64,000 nt of DNA from CAYWMD01 sp964458575 (GTDB lineage Bacteria; Verrucomicrobiota; Verrucomicrobiia; Limisphaerales; JADLHS01), in assembly GCA_964458575.1 (NCBI GenBank), contig CAYWMD010000022.1, forward strand, positions 1 through 64,000, written 5' to 3'. Shown here in pieces: positions 9,026 through 17,299 of this stretch. The number at the start of each line of letters is the position of its first letter. The first letter of the stretch is position 1. Under the pieces are notes generated by a model that was given only the letters and a program-made list of their open reading frames with translations, made no database searches and was not told the DNA's origin. Position numbers and translations under genes: made by a program.

Positions 9026-11830
9026 TCAATAAGAAACGCGGTAATAGCGTTCGCGGCCGTTGGCGGAATTGTCCGTCTGCGAATCACCGGTGCCGACCGC
9101 GGGCTTGTTCCCGGCGGGGAACCAGTTGGGCGAACCGAGATTCGTGTTGTAGGACAACACATAGTTCGTTCCCGGCAGCGTATTGGTGTAAAAGACCGTG
9201 ACACTGCCCGTCCCCGCGCCCGCAATCCCGGTGATGTGCGGCGGTGTGACGTTGGGTGTGAAGGTCAAGAGGATGCCGTTCGCGTCCGCGGTCGTCGTGA
9301 ATTTGCCCGCGGCGAACGTGCCATTCTTGATCCGGCCAAAGTTGGACGCGCCGGGATGGGAACCGCCACTCAACAAAACAATCCGCCAGGTGCGCGGGGA
9401 CTGCCAGAAGGGCTCGTTCGAGTCGGGTGCGGTGGCCGCGCCAGTGAATCGAATGTTCAGCGTTGCCAGCGTGCCTAACGTCAGCGTGCCACCGGAGATT
9501 ACGATCTGGTCAAAGTCCGTGCCGGCCACGCCGGCGGCGTTGTCTTTCAACGCCGCCAATTCCCAAACATTGGTCGGCCCGTTGCCACCCGCGCCCAGGT
9601 TCAAGCCGGCGGGCAAGGTCAGTTGTCCCGCACTGAATCCGGCGCCGATCGTGCCACCGGTGGCCACGGTTACGGCGCCGGCGATTGTTCCCTGGCCGAG
9701 CAGCGTGCCGCCGGTATTGACCGTCACCGCGCCGGTGCCGCTGTTGCCGTTGACCTTGAGTGTGCCGGAATTGACAACGAGGTTCGCCACCGCGTTCACG
9801 CCCAGCAACCCGTAAGTTCCGGTGCCGTTCATGCGCAAGGTGCCGTTGGGAACGCTCGAACTGATGGTGCCGTAAAAAACCGATTCGCCCACGCCGGCGT
9901 TGTACGTGCCGCTTGCGGAAGGTGCGACGGTAAGATGGTTGGTCACATTGAGGATGCTCGTTCGCGAACTGAGGCTCTGGACGGTTTGGACTGTTTCCGG
10001 ACGATTGCTCAACTGGAAACGCCCCGCGTCGTTCAACGTGATGATGGCCGTGTCGGCGACCTGTTCGCCGACGTAAATGTTGTTTTCATGCTTCTCGTAA
10101 TCCAAGGACCCTGAACCGTTCACGATCACATCGCCCGGTATGGCATTCACTCCCGTGGGCTTGGACATCTTGATCGGGCCCGCATTGATGATGGTCCCGC
10201 CCGTGTAAGTGTTCGGCTCGTAACCTGTAATGTTCAAAGTGGCATTGCCGCTTTTGACCAATCGGCTGCTTGTGCCCGCGCCGTCCCGCAAGACACCATA
10301 AACCGCCAGCCAGCCGCCGATGCATTGGAAATCCGTCTGGCTGCCGCAACTGGCGTCGCCCAACGCATTCGTAAAATAGTCGCATTTTACATCGTACCAA
10401 TTTCCATCCGCCCCCTTGATCGGCACGGGTTCCGTAATGCCAAAGTAGCAGGGCTGCGCCGTGTCCTGGCGCACATACGAACCCAGGTTCACCGTGTTGT
10501 TGCTGCCGGCCAGGATTTTGATCGAGTTCAACGCGATGTTGTTGCTGAAAATGAGAATCGTCGTGCCGTAATTGGTGTTCACGTAAGGCCATTGGTAAGG
10601 AACCAGGAAGTCGCCTTCGAAGACGAGGACGTTGGATGAGTTCGCTGCGGGCGCCTGGTTGCCAGCCCAGTTCGCTCCGAGCGACATCGGCACGCGCCAC
10701 GCTCCGCCGCTCGTCTGCGTGCCGTTCCAGCGGTAAACCTTGGTGGGATTTCCTGTGATGGGCGTGTTCGCGGCCGTGAGAACTTCGATGGAGCCGTCCA
10801 CCGCCAGTTTATTGGTCCAAACCTCGTTGCCGGTGGACAAAACTTTGATCTCCTGTCCGTTCGCCAGCGGTTGGTTGAAAATCCGAAATCGGTCGCCCGT
10901 CGCCAACACCGGGCCGTAGTTTAACAATTGGATGAATCCGAGGCCGGCGTTGGTCAACGCGCCGCCCACGAATAACATGTCGTTCGTCTGCGGAAGTGAT
11001 TTGTTCACCTCGATCTGCAAATCACCGGCCAGCGTGAAATGGTTGTTCACCGTGAGTGTGTCGAGCAGGGTGGCTTGGGAATTGACGCCCGGCGAAACCA
11101 GCCCGCCCGGGTTCACCGTGACCGGTCCGCCGATCGTCCCCGCTCCGGCCAGGACCCCGCCGCTGTTCACCGTCACGGCGCTGCCCGCAGCCGTCGAACC
11201 GTTGATCAGCACAATGCCGTTGTTGGCGACGGTTGGGCCGGTGTAGGTGTTTGCGCCGTTTAACATCAGCCGCCCCGGCCCATCCAACCCGCCGACCAGG
11301 CTGAATCCGCCCGCGCCTGAGACATTGCAACTGATGGTCATGGTCGTGGCTTTGTTGACGCGCGTGCCGATGCTCGTGCCGGAGCCATTGATCTGGAGCT
11401 TCAGCCGCGCCCCGTTCCCGTTGGGCGTCCCGTCCAACGTCACGTCCACCCACGTTTCATACCCGTCAATCAACGCCGGACCGTCGCCGGTCAACGTCAG
11501 CGTTCGATCCACCATCTGGCCGCTGTGAATGCTGATGACCCGCTTCGACCGCGACGCATCAAAGCGGATATACTGCGCAAAACCATCCGCGTTCAATCGC
11601 ACCGTGCCGACCGGCGAAACGTTCTTCAGGAAAATCGCCCCGTCCGCCGCCGTGGGGGCGACGTTATAGCCGGGCGTGTTGGTTAAACCCCAATTGACGG
11701 CATCATTCCAGATGCCGCTGCCACTGCCATTGTCCCAGACGTAATGGCCAGCGTTGAGCGCCGCAGGGATAAAATAGGCGCTTAGAGCGGCCAAACCCGC
11801 GCACTCTCGGAAGACCCCTTTAACACTCAT
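9026..11830 (-). CDS. Secreted autotransporter-associated beta-strand repeat protein, paralogue B
   Basis: This 934-residue protein starts at the ATG at 11830 (MSVKGVFREC...), which gives a signal peptide. A TTG at 11863 would add 11 residues and almost touch the preceding gene. After AGHYVWDN the protein is Gly/Asn/Thr rich with several beta-strand repeats of the PATR type (a GAG/GPGRLMLNG-NTYTGPT pattern followed by LINGST and GTIGGPVTVN). These are expected to form a right-handed beta-helix. No C-terminal autotransporter barrel is present. The protein ends instead in the TNTLPGTNYVLSYNTNLGSPNW type domain shared by other exported proteins of the group. It is a tandem paralogue of the gene 11864-14659, with closely matching length and segment order. 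It may be a surface adhesin or polysaccharide-associated protein; function unknown. Confidence 0.8.
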   Translation of the reverse strand: MSVKGVFRECAGLAALSAYFIPAALNAGHYVWDNGSGSGIWNDAVNWGLTNTPGYNVAPTAADGAIFLKNVSPVGTVRLNADGFAQYIRFDASRSKRVISIHSGQMVDRTLTLTGDGPALIDGYETWVDVTLDGTPNGNGARLKLQINGSGTSIGTRVNKATTMTISCNVSGAGGFSLVGGLDGPGRLMLNGANTYTGPTVANNGIVLINGSTAAGSAVTVNSGGVLAGAGTIGGPVTVNPGGLVSPGVNSQATLLDTLTVNNHFTLAGDLQIEVNKSLPQTNDMLFVGGALTNAGLGFIQLLNYGPVLATGDRFRIFNQPLANGQEIKVLSTGNEVWTNKLAVDGSIEVLTAANTPITGNPTKVYRWNGTQTSGGAWRVPMSLGANWAGNQAPAANSSNVLVFEGDFLVPYQWPYVNTNYGTTILIFSNNIALNSIKILAGSNNTVNLGSYVRQDTAQPCYFGITEPVPIKGADGNWYDVKCDYFTNALGDASCGSQTDFQCIGGWLAVYGVLRDGAGTSSRLVKSGNATLNITGYEPNTYTGGTIINAGPIKMSKPTGVNAIPGDVIVNGSGSLDYEKHENNIYVGEQVADTAIITLNDAGRFQLSNRPETVQTVQSLSSRTSILNVTNHLTVAPSASGTYNAGVGESVFYGTISSSVPNGTLRMNGTGTYGLLGVNAVANLVVNSGTLKVNGNSGTGAVTVNTGGTLLGQGTIAGAVTVATGGTIGAGFSAGQLTLPAGLNLGAGGNGPTNVWELAALKDNAAGVAGTDFDQIVISGGTLTLGTLATLNIRFTGAATAPDSNEPFWQSPRTWRIVLLSGGSHPGASNFGRIKNGTFAAGKFTTTADANGILLTFTPNVTPPHITGIAGAGTGSVTVFYTNTLPGTNYVLSYNTNLGSPNWFPAGNKPAVGTGDSQTDNSANGRERYYRVSY

Positions 11831-11863
11831 CGGATGGCTTCTGATTCTAAGGTTATTTCGCAA

Positions 11864-14659
11864 TCAGGGCGCCACGTAGTAAACGCGGTACTGACGCTGC
11901 GGGCCGTTGGCGGAGTTGTCCGTCTGAAAATCGCCCGTGCCGGCGGCCGTTTTGCTCCCGGCGGGAAGCCAGTTCGGCGAATTCAGGTTTGTATTGTAGG
12001 ACAGGATGTAATTGGTGCCCGGCAACGTGTTCGTGTAGAAGACCGTGACGCTGCCCGTACCGGCGCCGACGATTTCTGTGATGCGCGGCGGGGCGATATT
12101 GGGTGTGTAGGTCAACAAAATACCGCTGGCGTCCGCCGTCGTCGTGAATTTGCCCGCGGCATAAGTGCCGTTCCTGATCCGGCCAAAGTTCGACGAGCCG
12201 GGATTGGAGCCGCCGCTCAACAAAACGATCCGCCAGGTGTGTGGGGACTGCCAGAAGGGCTCGCTCAAGGCGGGCGCGGTGGCCGAGCCAGTGAATTGAA
12301 GGTCCAACGTTGCCAGCGCGCCCAGCGCCAGCGTGCCGCCGGAGATGACGATCTGGTCGTAATCCGTGCCTGCGACGCCGGTGGCGTTGTCCTTGAAGGC
12401 GGTCAGTTCCCAGACATTGGTCGGTCCATTGCCGCTCGCAGTCATGGACAGTCCGCCTGACAGGGTGGCTTTGCCGGCACTGAAGCCTGCGCCCATCGTC
12501 GCCCCGTTCGCCACCGTGACGCTGCCCGCGATAGTGCCTTGGGCCAGCAACGTGCCGCCTGCATTGACGGTGGTTGCGCCCGTGCCGGTCTTGCCATTGA
12601 GTTTCACCGTGCCGGCGTTGATCGTCAGGCTCGCGATCGAGTTCGCGCCCAGCATTCCGAAAGTGCCGGTACCATTTTTTACAACCGTCCCCGCCCCGCT
12701 GATGGCACCGGCAAAATCCGAGATGCCGGGGCCGCCGTTGTACGTAGTGGTCGCTGACGGCGCGACGGTCAGCGTGCCGCTACCGACTGAAACGCTGGCG
12801 CTGGCGCTCGATCCCTGGACGGTTCCCACCGTCTCCGGTTGGCTGGCCAGATCCAATTTGCCCGAATCATTGAGGGTGACGATGGCGGTATTGGCGATCT
12901 GCTCGCCGCCGCCCACATTGATTTGCAAAGCACCCGTCCCGTTCACCGTCACGTCGCCGGGGATGCAGTTGACGCCGGCCATCTTGGCCAGCTTGATCGG
13001 GCCGGCGTTGACGATCGTGCCGCCGGTGTAAGTGTTGGCATCGTTTCCGAGATGGTTGTCGCCGGTCAGGTTCAAAGTATAAGGGCCGCTCTTGACCAAA
13101 CGGCTGCTCGTGCCGGCGCCGTCCTTCAACAGACCGTAAACATCCAAGCGTCCGCCGGTGCATTGGAACTCGGTTTGACTGCCGCAACTCGCATCCCCGA
13201 GCGCGTTGGTAAAGAAAGCGTTCGTGACCCAATACTTGATGCTGTTGACAACGATGGGCACGTTCGTTCCCGTAATTCCAAAATAGCAGGGCTGGGCGGT
13301 ATCCTGCCGGACGTAAGAACCCAGATTCATCACGTGATTGCTCCCGGCCAGAATCTTGATCGAGTTCAAGGCGGTGTTGTTGCTGAAAATGAGGATGCTG
13401 GTGCCGTAGTTGGTGTCAACGTAGGGCCATTGATAGGGGACAAGAATGTCGCCCTCGAAGATGAAGACGTTCGAGGAACCGGGCGGAGGCGGCTGGTTGC
13501 CGGCCCAATTCGCGCCCAACTGCATGGGCACTTTCCACGGGGTACCGCTGGTGGTTGTGCCTTGCCAGACACGGACGGTCGCCGGATCGCCGGTGATGGG
13601 TGTGTTGGTCGCGGAAAGGACTTCAATCGAGCCATCCACGGCCAGCAGGTTGGTCCAGACTTCATGGCCGGCCGAGAGCACTTTCACCGCCGCACCGTTT
13701 GCCAACGGCTTGTTGAAGACCTGCAACTTGTCGCCGGCCGCGAAAACGTCACCGTAGTTGAACACGTGGATTGAACCCGAGCCGGTGTTGTTCAACGCGC
13801 CGCTCACCGCAATCATGTCGTTGGTCTGTGGATGTGACTTGTTCACTTCGATGTGCAGGTCGCCCGCGAGCGTGAAATTGTTGCTCACGGTGAGCGTGCC
13901 GATGAGTGGAGCTTGCGAGTTGACTCCGGGCGAAACGATCCCGCCGGGGTTCACCGTTACGGGGCCGCCAATGACGCCGGTGCCGGCCAGAATCCCGCCG
14001 GAGTTCACCGTCACCGGGCTGGTCGCCGCGGTCGAGCCATTCACCAGCAACACGCCGCTGTTGGCGGTCGTCGGTCCCGTGTAGGTGTTGGTCCCGCTCA
14101 ACATCAGGCGGCCGGCGCCGTCCAGACCGCCATTCAGGATAAAACCACCCGCGCCCGACACGGGGCAACTGATTCTCACCGTGGTTGCCTTGTTGACGCG
14201 CGTTCCCAGACTCGTGCCCGAGCCGTTGATCTGCAATTTGAACCGTGCGCCATTGGCGTTGGGCGTGCCATCCAGCGTGACGTCCACCCACGTTTCCCAT
14301 CCGTCAAACAACGCCGCGCCCGTCCCGCTCAACGTCAGCGTACGGTCAACGGTCTGCCCCGGGTCAATGGTGATGCTTCGGTAGGCGCGTGAGGCATCGA
14401 ACCGGAGATACTGCGCAACACCGTCGGCGTTGAGCCTGACCGTTCCAGCTGGGGAAACGTTCTTAAGGAAAATGGCGCCGTCGGAAACCGTCGGCTGGAC
14501 GTTGTACCCGGGAGTGTTGGTCAACCCCCAATTCACCGGGTCGTTCCAAAGCCAGTTGCCAGCATTGTTGTCCCAGACGTAATGGGCCGCGCTAAGGCAA
14601 GTGGGCGTGAGCAACGTGCAGAAAACGGCGCAACTGATTGAGAACGTCTTTATCATCAT
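11864..14659 (-). CDS. Secreted autotransporter-associated beta-strand repeat protein, paralogue A
   Basis: This 931-residue protein starts at the double ATG at 14659/14656 (MMIKTFSISCAVFC), giving a signal peptide ending near CLSA. The frame extends upstream to 15004 but that extension is low-complexity and not signal-like. The repeat organisation and many blocks match the downstream paralogue nearly word for word, for example YNVxPTxxDGAIFLKNVSPxGTVRLNADG, NGSGTSxGTRVNKATT and YVRQDTAQPCYFGIT. The 33-bp gap between the two genes suggests co-transcription and a tandem duplication. PATR-like beta-helix repeats fill the middle, and no translocator barrel is seen. Export would be by Sec; how it is held at the surface is unclear. 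Confidence 0.8.
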   Translation of the reverse strand: MMIKTFSISCAVFCTLLTPTCLSAAHYVWDNNAGNWLWNDPVNWGLTNTPGYNVQPTVSDGAIFLKNVSPAGTVRLNADGVAQYLRFDASRAYRSITIDPGQTVDRTLTLSGTGAALFDGWETWVDVTLDGTPNANGARFKLQINGSGTSLGTRVNKATTVRISCPVSGAGGFILNGGLDGAGRLMLSGTNTYTGPTTANSGVLLVNGSTAATSPVTVNSGGILAGTGVIGGPVTVNPGGIVSPGVNSQAPLIGTLTVSNNFTLAGDLHIEVNKSHPQTNDMIAVSGALNNTGSGSIHVFNYGDVFAAGDKLQVFNKPLANGAAVKVLSAGHEVWTNLLAVDGSIEVLSATNTPITGDPATVRVWQGTTTSGTPWKVPMQLGANWAGNQPPPPGSSNVFIFEGDILVPYQWPYVDTNYGTSILIFSNNTALNSIKILAGSNHVMNLGSYVRQDTAQPCYFGITGTNVPIVVNSIKYWVTNAFFTNALGDASCGSQTEFQCTGGRLDVYGLLKDGAGTSSRLVKSGPYTLNLTGDNHLGNDANTYTGGTIVNAGPIKLAKMAGVNCIPGDVTVNGTGALQINVGGGEQIANTAIVTLNDSGKLDLASQPETVGTVQGSSASASVSVGSGTLTVAPSATTTYNGGPGISDFAGAISGAGTVVKNGTGTFGMLGANSIASLTINAGTVKLNGKTGTGATTVNAGGTLLAQGTIAGSVTVANGATMGAGFSAGKATLSGGLSMTASGNGPTNVWELTAFKDNATGVAGTDYDQIVISGGTLALGALATLDLQFTGSATAPALSEPFWQSPHTWRIVLLSGGSNPGSSNFGRIRNGTYAAGKFTTTADASGILLTYTPNIAPPRITEIVGAGTGSVTVFYTNTLPGTNYILSYNTNLNSPNWLPAGSKTAAGTGDFQTDNSANGPQRQYRVYYVAP

Positions 14660-15163
14660 CGGATCGTTACAGGTTTCGGTTGTGGAATTCCAACTCGCGA
14701 CCAGCGGCTCTTGCGTGATAACCGGCCCGGGACGGTTTGAGCCAACGCCATGAACGCGGTATTGGTTGGAATACCCGACTTTAACTACCACGCGAATGCC
14801 CGATTGCAACTGGAATTCTCCGCGCAACCTGTTAGCGCGAGCGCAACCGCCTGCGGCGCTCGCGCCGCGGAAAGGCCAAGTTGAATTGTTGTTGGTGAAA
14901 TTTCCGCCATCTGTCTTATCACCGCAGGAATCGTCTCCTTGAGGCCGGCTTGGTTGCCTCGCTGCCCTTCCGGGCGCTCTTGAATACCGACGGATCGAAT
15001 GCAAAATGATGAGAAGAAACTGGATGACATCTTCCTGTCATTTTCCCCGCGGACAAAGGAATCCGGCCTGACGGCTGCATGCGTGTTGACCGCAACTGTT
15101 CGCGGCCACGAAATCGTTTGAATTGCAGGAACCTCAGCGAAAACTCCGGGCCGTGCGGGCCTT
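14660..15163. other. Intergenic region, probable 5' region of the tandem beta-strand genes
   Basis: About 500 bp lie between the start of paralogue A and the end of the monohaem gene. I see no convincing coding region. It contains a perfect inverted repeat with 10-base arms (14835-14844 and 14856-14865, GCGCGAGCGC and its complement, 11-base spacer) with no T-tract on either side. The promoter of the two beta-strand genes should be here, but no clear -35/-10 pair stands out. Confidence 0.5.
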
Positions 15164-16465
15164 TCAACGGTTGATTGCCTTCTGAAATTCGGGGTGGGTT
15201 TGCCGGAGAATGTGGTTGATACGCGCCCGCTCCGCGTCGTCGAGGTAGGCGTATTGCAGATCGGGATTCTTCCGGCGGAGCGCGTGAATGAGCCGCGCAT
15301 AGACCAGCCGTTTCAACTGCTCGGGCAGCGCGAGAAAACATTCCGAGTAGATCAGATAGCTGCACCGGTTTCGGAACAGATGCTGTTCCAGCCGAAAATC
15401 CTTCAACGAACTTCCGTCCTGCGCGCGGGGGACGCCGTGCTGAAACGCGGCCTGAAACGCCGCCGCCCCTTGCAGCCCGTTCGGTAGTAGCGCTTCGTCT
15501 TTGAAAAGGAGGTCATTGACAATTTCCCGCGCTGCGCTCTCGAACACGCGCTTGACGCTGTCGTAAATCAACTCATCGGTCACGGGCTCTTTGAGGTCGC
15601 GCTGGAGATTCTTCTGGTAAACCAGCATCCGCCGGCAATCCAATGCGGCGCGCGTCAGCGTGTTCTGCATGGTCAACTGGTGTTCAAGGACCAGCAATGC
15701 GACGAGGTCACTGCCTTGGGTGAGATACTGGCGGGTGTCAAAAAACTCGTTGAGGTTGGTGCGGTTCGCGCCGCGCTTGAAGTCGGTCAGCAGGGCGTCC
15801 TTTTCTTCGCGGGCCGGCACGTTGCCGCGGTGCAGCGACACGCCGTGCTTGCCGGTCACATACCAACCGCCCCAACGATTCGTGAACGGCGTACGAACAT
15901 CCACAACCTCCGAGCCATGCCGCAACAGCGGTTCGCCCGTGGCGTCCGTAAACACCGAGCGGACGAAGACGCCGGGAATTCCGCGCACAAACGTGCCGCC
16001 ATGACAACTCAGGCACTCGCTGTCCCGGACGAATTCCGGCTTCGCCGCGTTGGGATTGAACCGGTAAAAAATCGGCCCCAGTGTCGGATCCATCGTGGCG
16101 ATTTCAACCTGCCCGTACGGCACCCAACCCACGTAGCTCGAGTCCGAAAAGTAAATTGCGCGCGGTCGTCCGGGATGAATCAGTTCCCGTTGAAAGCTGG
16201 TCTTGGAAAACACCAGCACCTGGCTCTCGACCGGGATGGCGAGTTCCCGCAGCAAAGTTTGCACGACGTCCTTCCCGCTGCCGGACAGGTTGATTTTGCC
16301 CTCAGCCAGCCGCGCCCGCACCTGCGTCATCCGGTCACGCGGCTGGGTGGTGGAATAACTGATGGGCGGTTGTTCGTAAGTTTCAGTGCTTTGGGCCGGG
16401 GCGAAAACGGGATGAAGCGCGCAAAACGCAACCGCCAATCCAATGGGCAAAAACCCCGTCGCCAT
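15164..16465 (-). CDS. Exported monohaem (CxxCH) protein of unknown family
   Basis: This 433-residue protein starts at the ATG at 16465, which has a GGGAG about 8 nt upstream and gives a signal peptide (MATGFLPIGLAVAFC...PAQS). ATGs at 16513 and 16570 are less likely. A single c-type haem-binding motif CLSCHGG lies mid-protein and is followed by GIPGVFVRSVFTD and RWGGWYVTGKHG, so one covalent haem in the periplasm is likely. The rest is helical without membrane segments, rich in Arg and Leu near the C-terminus. I do not recognise a named family. The motif suggests electron transfer or a peroxidase-like role, but no partner gene lies nearby. Confidence 0.75.
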   Translation of the reverse strand: MATGFLPIGLAVAFCALHPVFAPAQSTETYEQPPISYSTTQPRDRMTQVRARLAEGKINLSGSGKDVVQTLLRELAIPVESQVLVFSKTSFQRELIHPGRPRAIYFSDSSYVGWVPYGQVEIATMDPTLGPIFYRFNPNAAKPEFVRDSECLSCHGGTFVRGIPGVFVRSVFTDATGEPLLRHGSEVVDVRTPFTNRWGGWYVTGKHGVSLHRGNVPAREEKDALLTDFKRGANRTNLNEFFDTRQYLTQGSDLVALLVLEHQLTMQNTLTRAALDCRRMLVYQKNLQRDLKEPVTDELIYDSVKRVFESAAREIVNDLLFKDEALLPNGLQGAAAFQAAFQHGVPRAQDGSSLKDFRLEQHLFRNRCSYLIYSECFLALPEQLKRLVYARLIHALRRKNPDLQYAYLDDAERARINHILRQTHPEFQKAINR

Positions 16466-16603
16466 GACGCGTCTCCCAACGACGCATGAACTTTCTGTGT
16501 GCACTTCGACCATAATGCTACGGTCATGATGCCGCGGCTCATTGACTTTGATCAATCTTTCGGTGGTCAAATCGGCTGGCGACGGGGCCTCGTCGCGCGG
16601 CGT

Positions 16604-16944
16604 TCAGGCCGCTTCCACATCCACTTCGCGGATAAAGCGCTTGGCTGTGAGCCGGCGATTGTTGACGCAGTGTCGAGGCGCGTGTTTCTCTGCCACTTGT
16701 ATGATTCTCGTCCGCCAGTCGGCGGTTGCCTCTGTTTCGTCGAGAGGGCAAATTGTGGCGCGTGAACGAGACGTTGACTGCCCCGCCGTCACCGTCGGAA
16801 AATCCGTGCGGACGTCCTGCTCCGACGCGCCCTCCGCCAGGTTACCGAGCAGCGTGCGCACCGTCACGCGCGTCCCCTTCACCACCAGTTCACCGCTGCA
16901 AACGTCGCGACGCGTTCAAAATACTGGTTATAGTCGAAGTTCAT
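16604..16944 (-). pseudogene. Frameshifted remnant of a DUF433 antitoxin-like gene
   Basis: Reading from the ATG at 16944, the first frame gives MNFDYNQYFERVA and then runs into a stop. The next frame continues as DVCSGELVVKGTRVTVRTLLGNLAEGASEQDVR and so on, which is a good DUF433 core (G-x-P/V-x-x-KGTRV, LLxxLAEG). Adding one base near 16908-16912 would join the two parts, so a single-base deletion is the simplest explanation. The end of the second frame (after FPTVTAGQ) no longer looks like DUF433, so further decay is likely. DUF433 proteins usually pair with a PIN-like DUF5615 toxin; no intact toxin is visible next to it. Confidence 0.6.
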
Positions 16945-17168
16945 GGCCGCAAAGTATCTTCAACCCGACTCCCCCGCAACGCTTCCTCTGCGAGTTGCAT
17001 TACTCGCGGTCCAACCGCAGCACCGCGGCATCTCAGCGGCGAACCAATCCATTTTCCTCTCTGCGGGCAAGATGCGGCGCTAAATGTCTGCGGTGATTCG
17101 GTTTCGATGTTCAACGCTATTGAAAGGCACAGCGCGGCGGAGCCGCAGCCAAAACGGAAACCCGAATC

Positions 17169-17242
17169 AACCGCAGAGACGCGATAGACGCAGAGGTTTC
17201 TTTTTCGCGCCTTTTCTCTGCGTTCATCGCGGCTCTGCGGTT
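17169..17242. repeat. REP-like inverted repeat (AACCGCAGAG ... CTCTGCGGTT)
   Basis: The outer arms AACCGCAGAG (17169-17178) and CTCTGCGGTT (17233-17242) are exact complements. A second nested complementary pair is present inside (GACGCAGAG near 17188 and CTCTGCGTT near 17216). The whole can fold into a long imperfect hairpin. It lies 58 bp upstream of the ATG at 17300 and has no T-tract, so it resembles a dispersed extragenic palindrome more than a terminator. Confidence 0.7.
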
Positions 17243-17299
17243 GGTTGCTCCGCCAGAAAATCTTTGCAATGCGCGACGAAGTTGTGAGATAGCACTGCG

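Larger units (their letters stand above)
16466..17299. other. Long intergenic region holding a decayed gene and a palindromic repeat
   Basis: This stretch separates the divergently transcribed monohaem and glycosidase-like genes. Apart from the DUF433 remnant and the inverted repeat at 17169-17242, listed separately, I see no gene. Confidence 0.6.

Noticed and set aside
14660..15004. N-terminal extension of the first beta-strand protein up to 15004
   Set aside because: The extension is Arg/Gly rich and would place the signal peptide 115 residues inside the protein; the double ATG at 14659 fits better.
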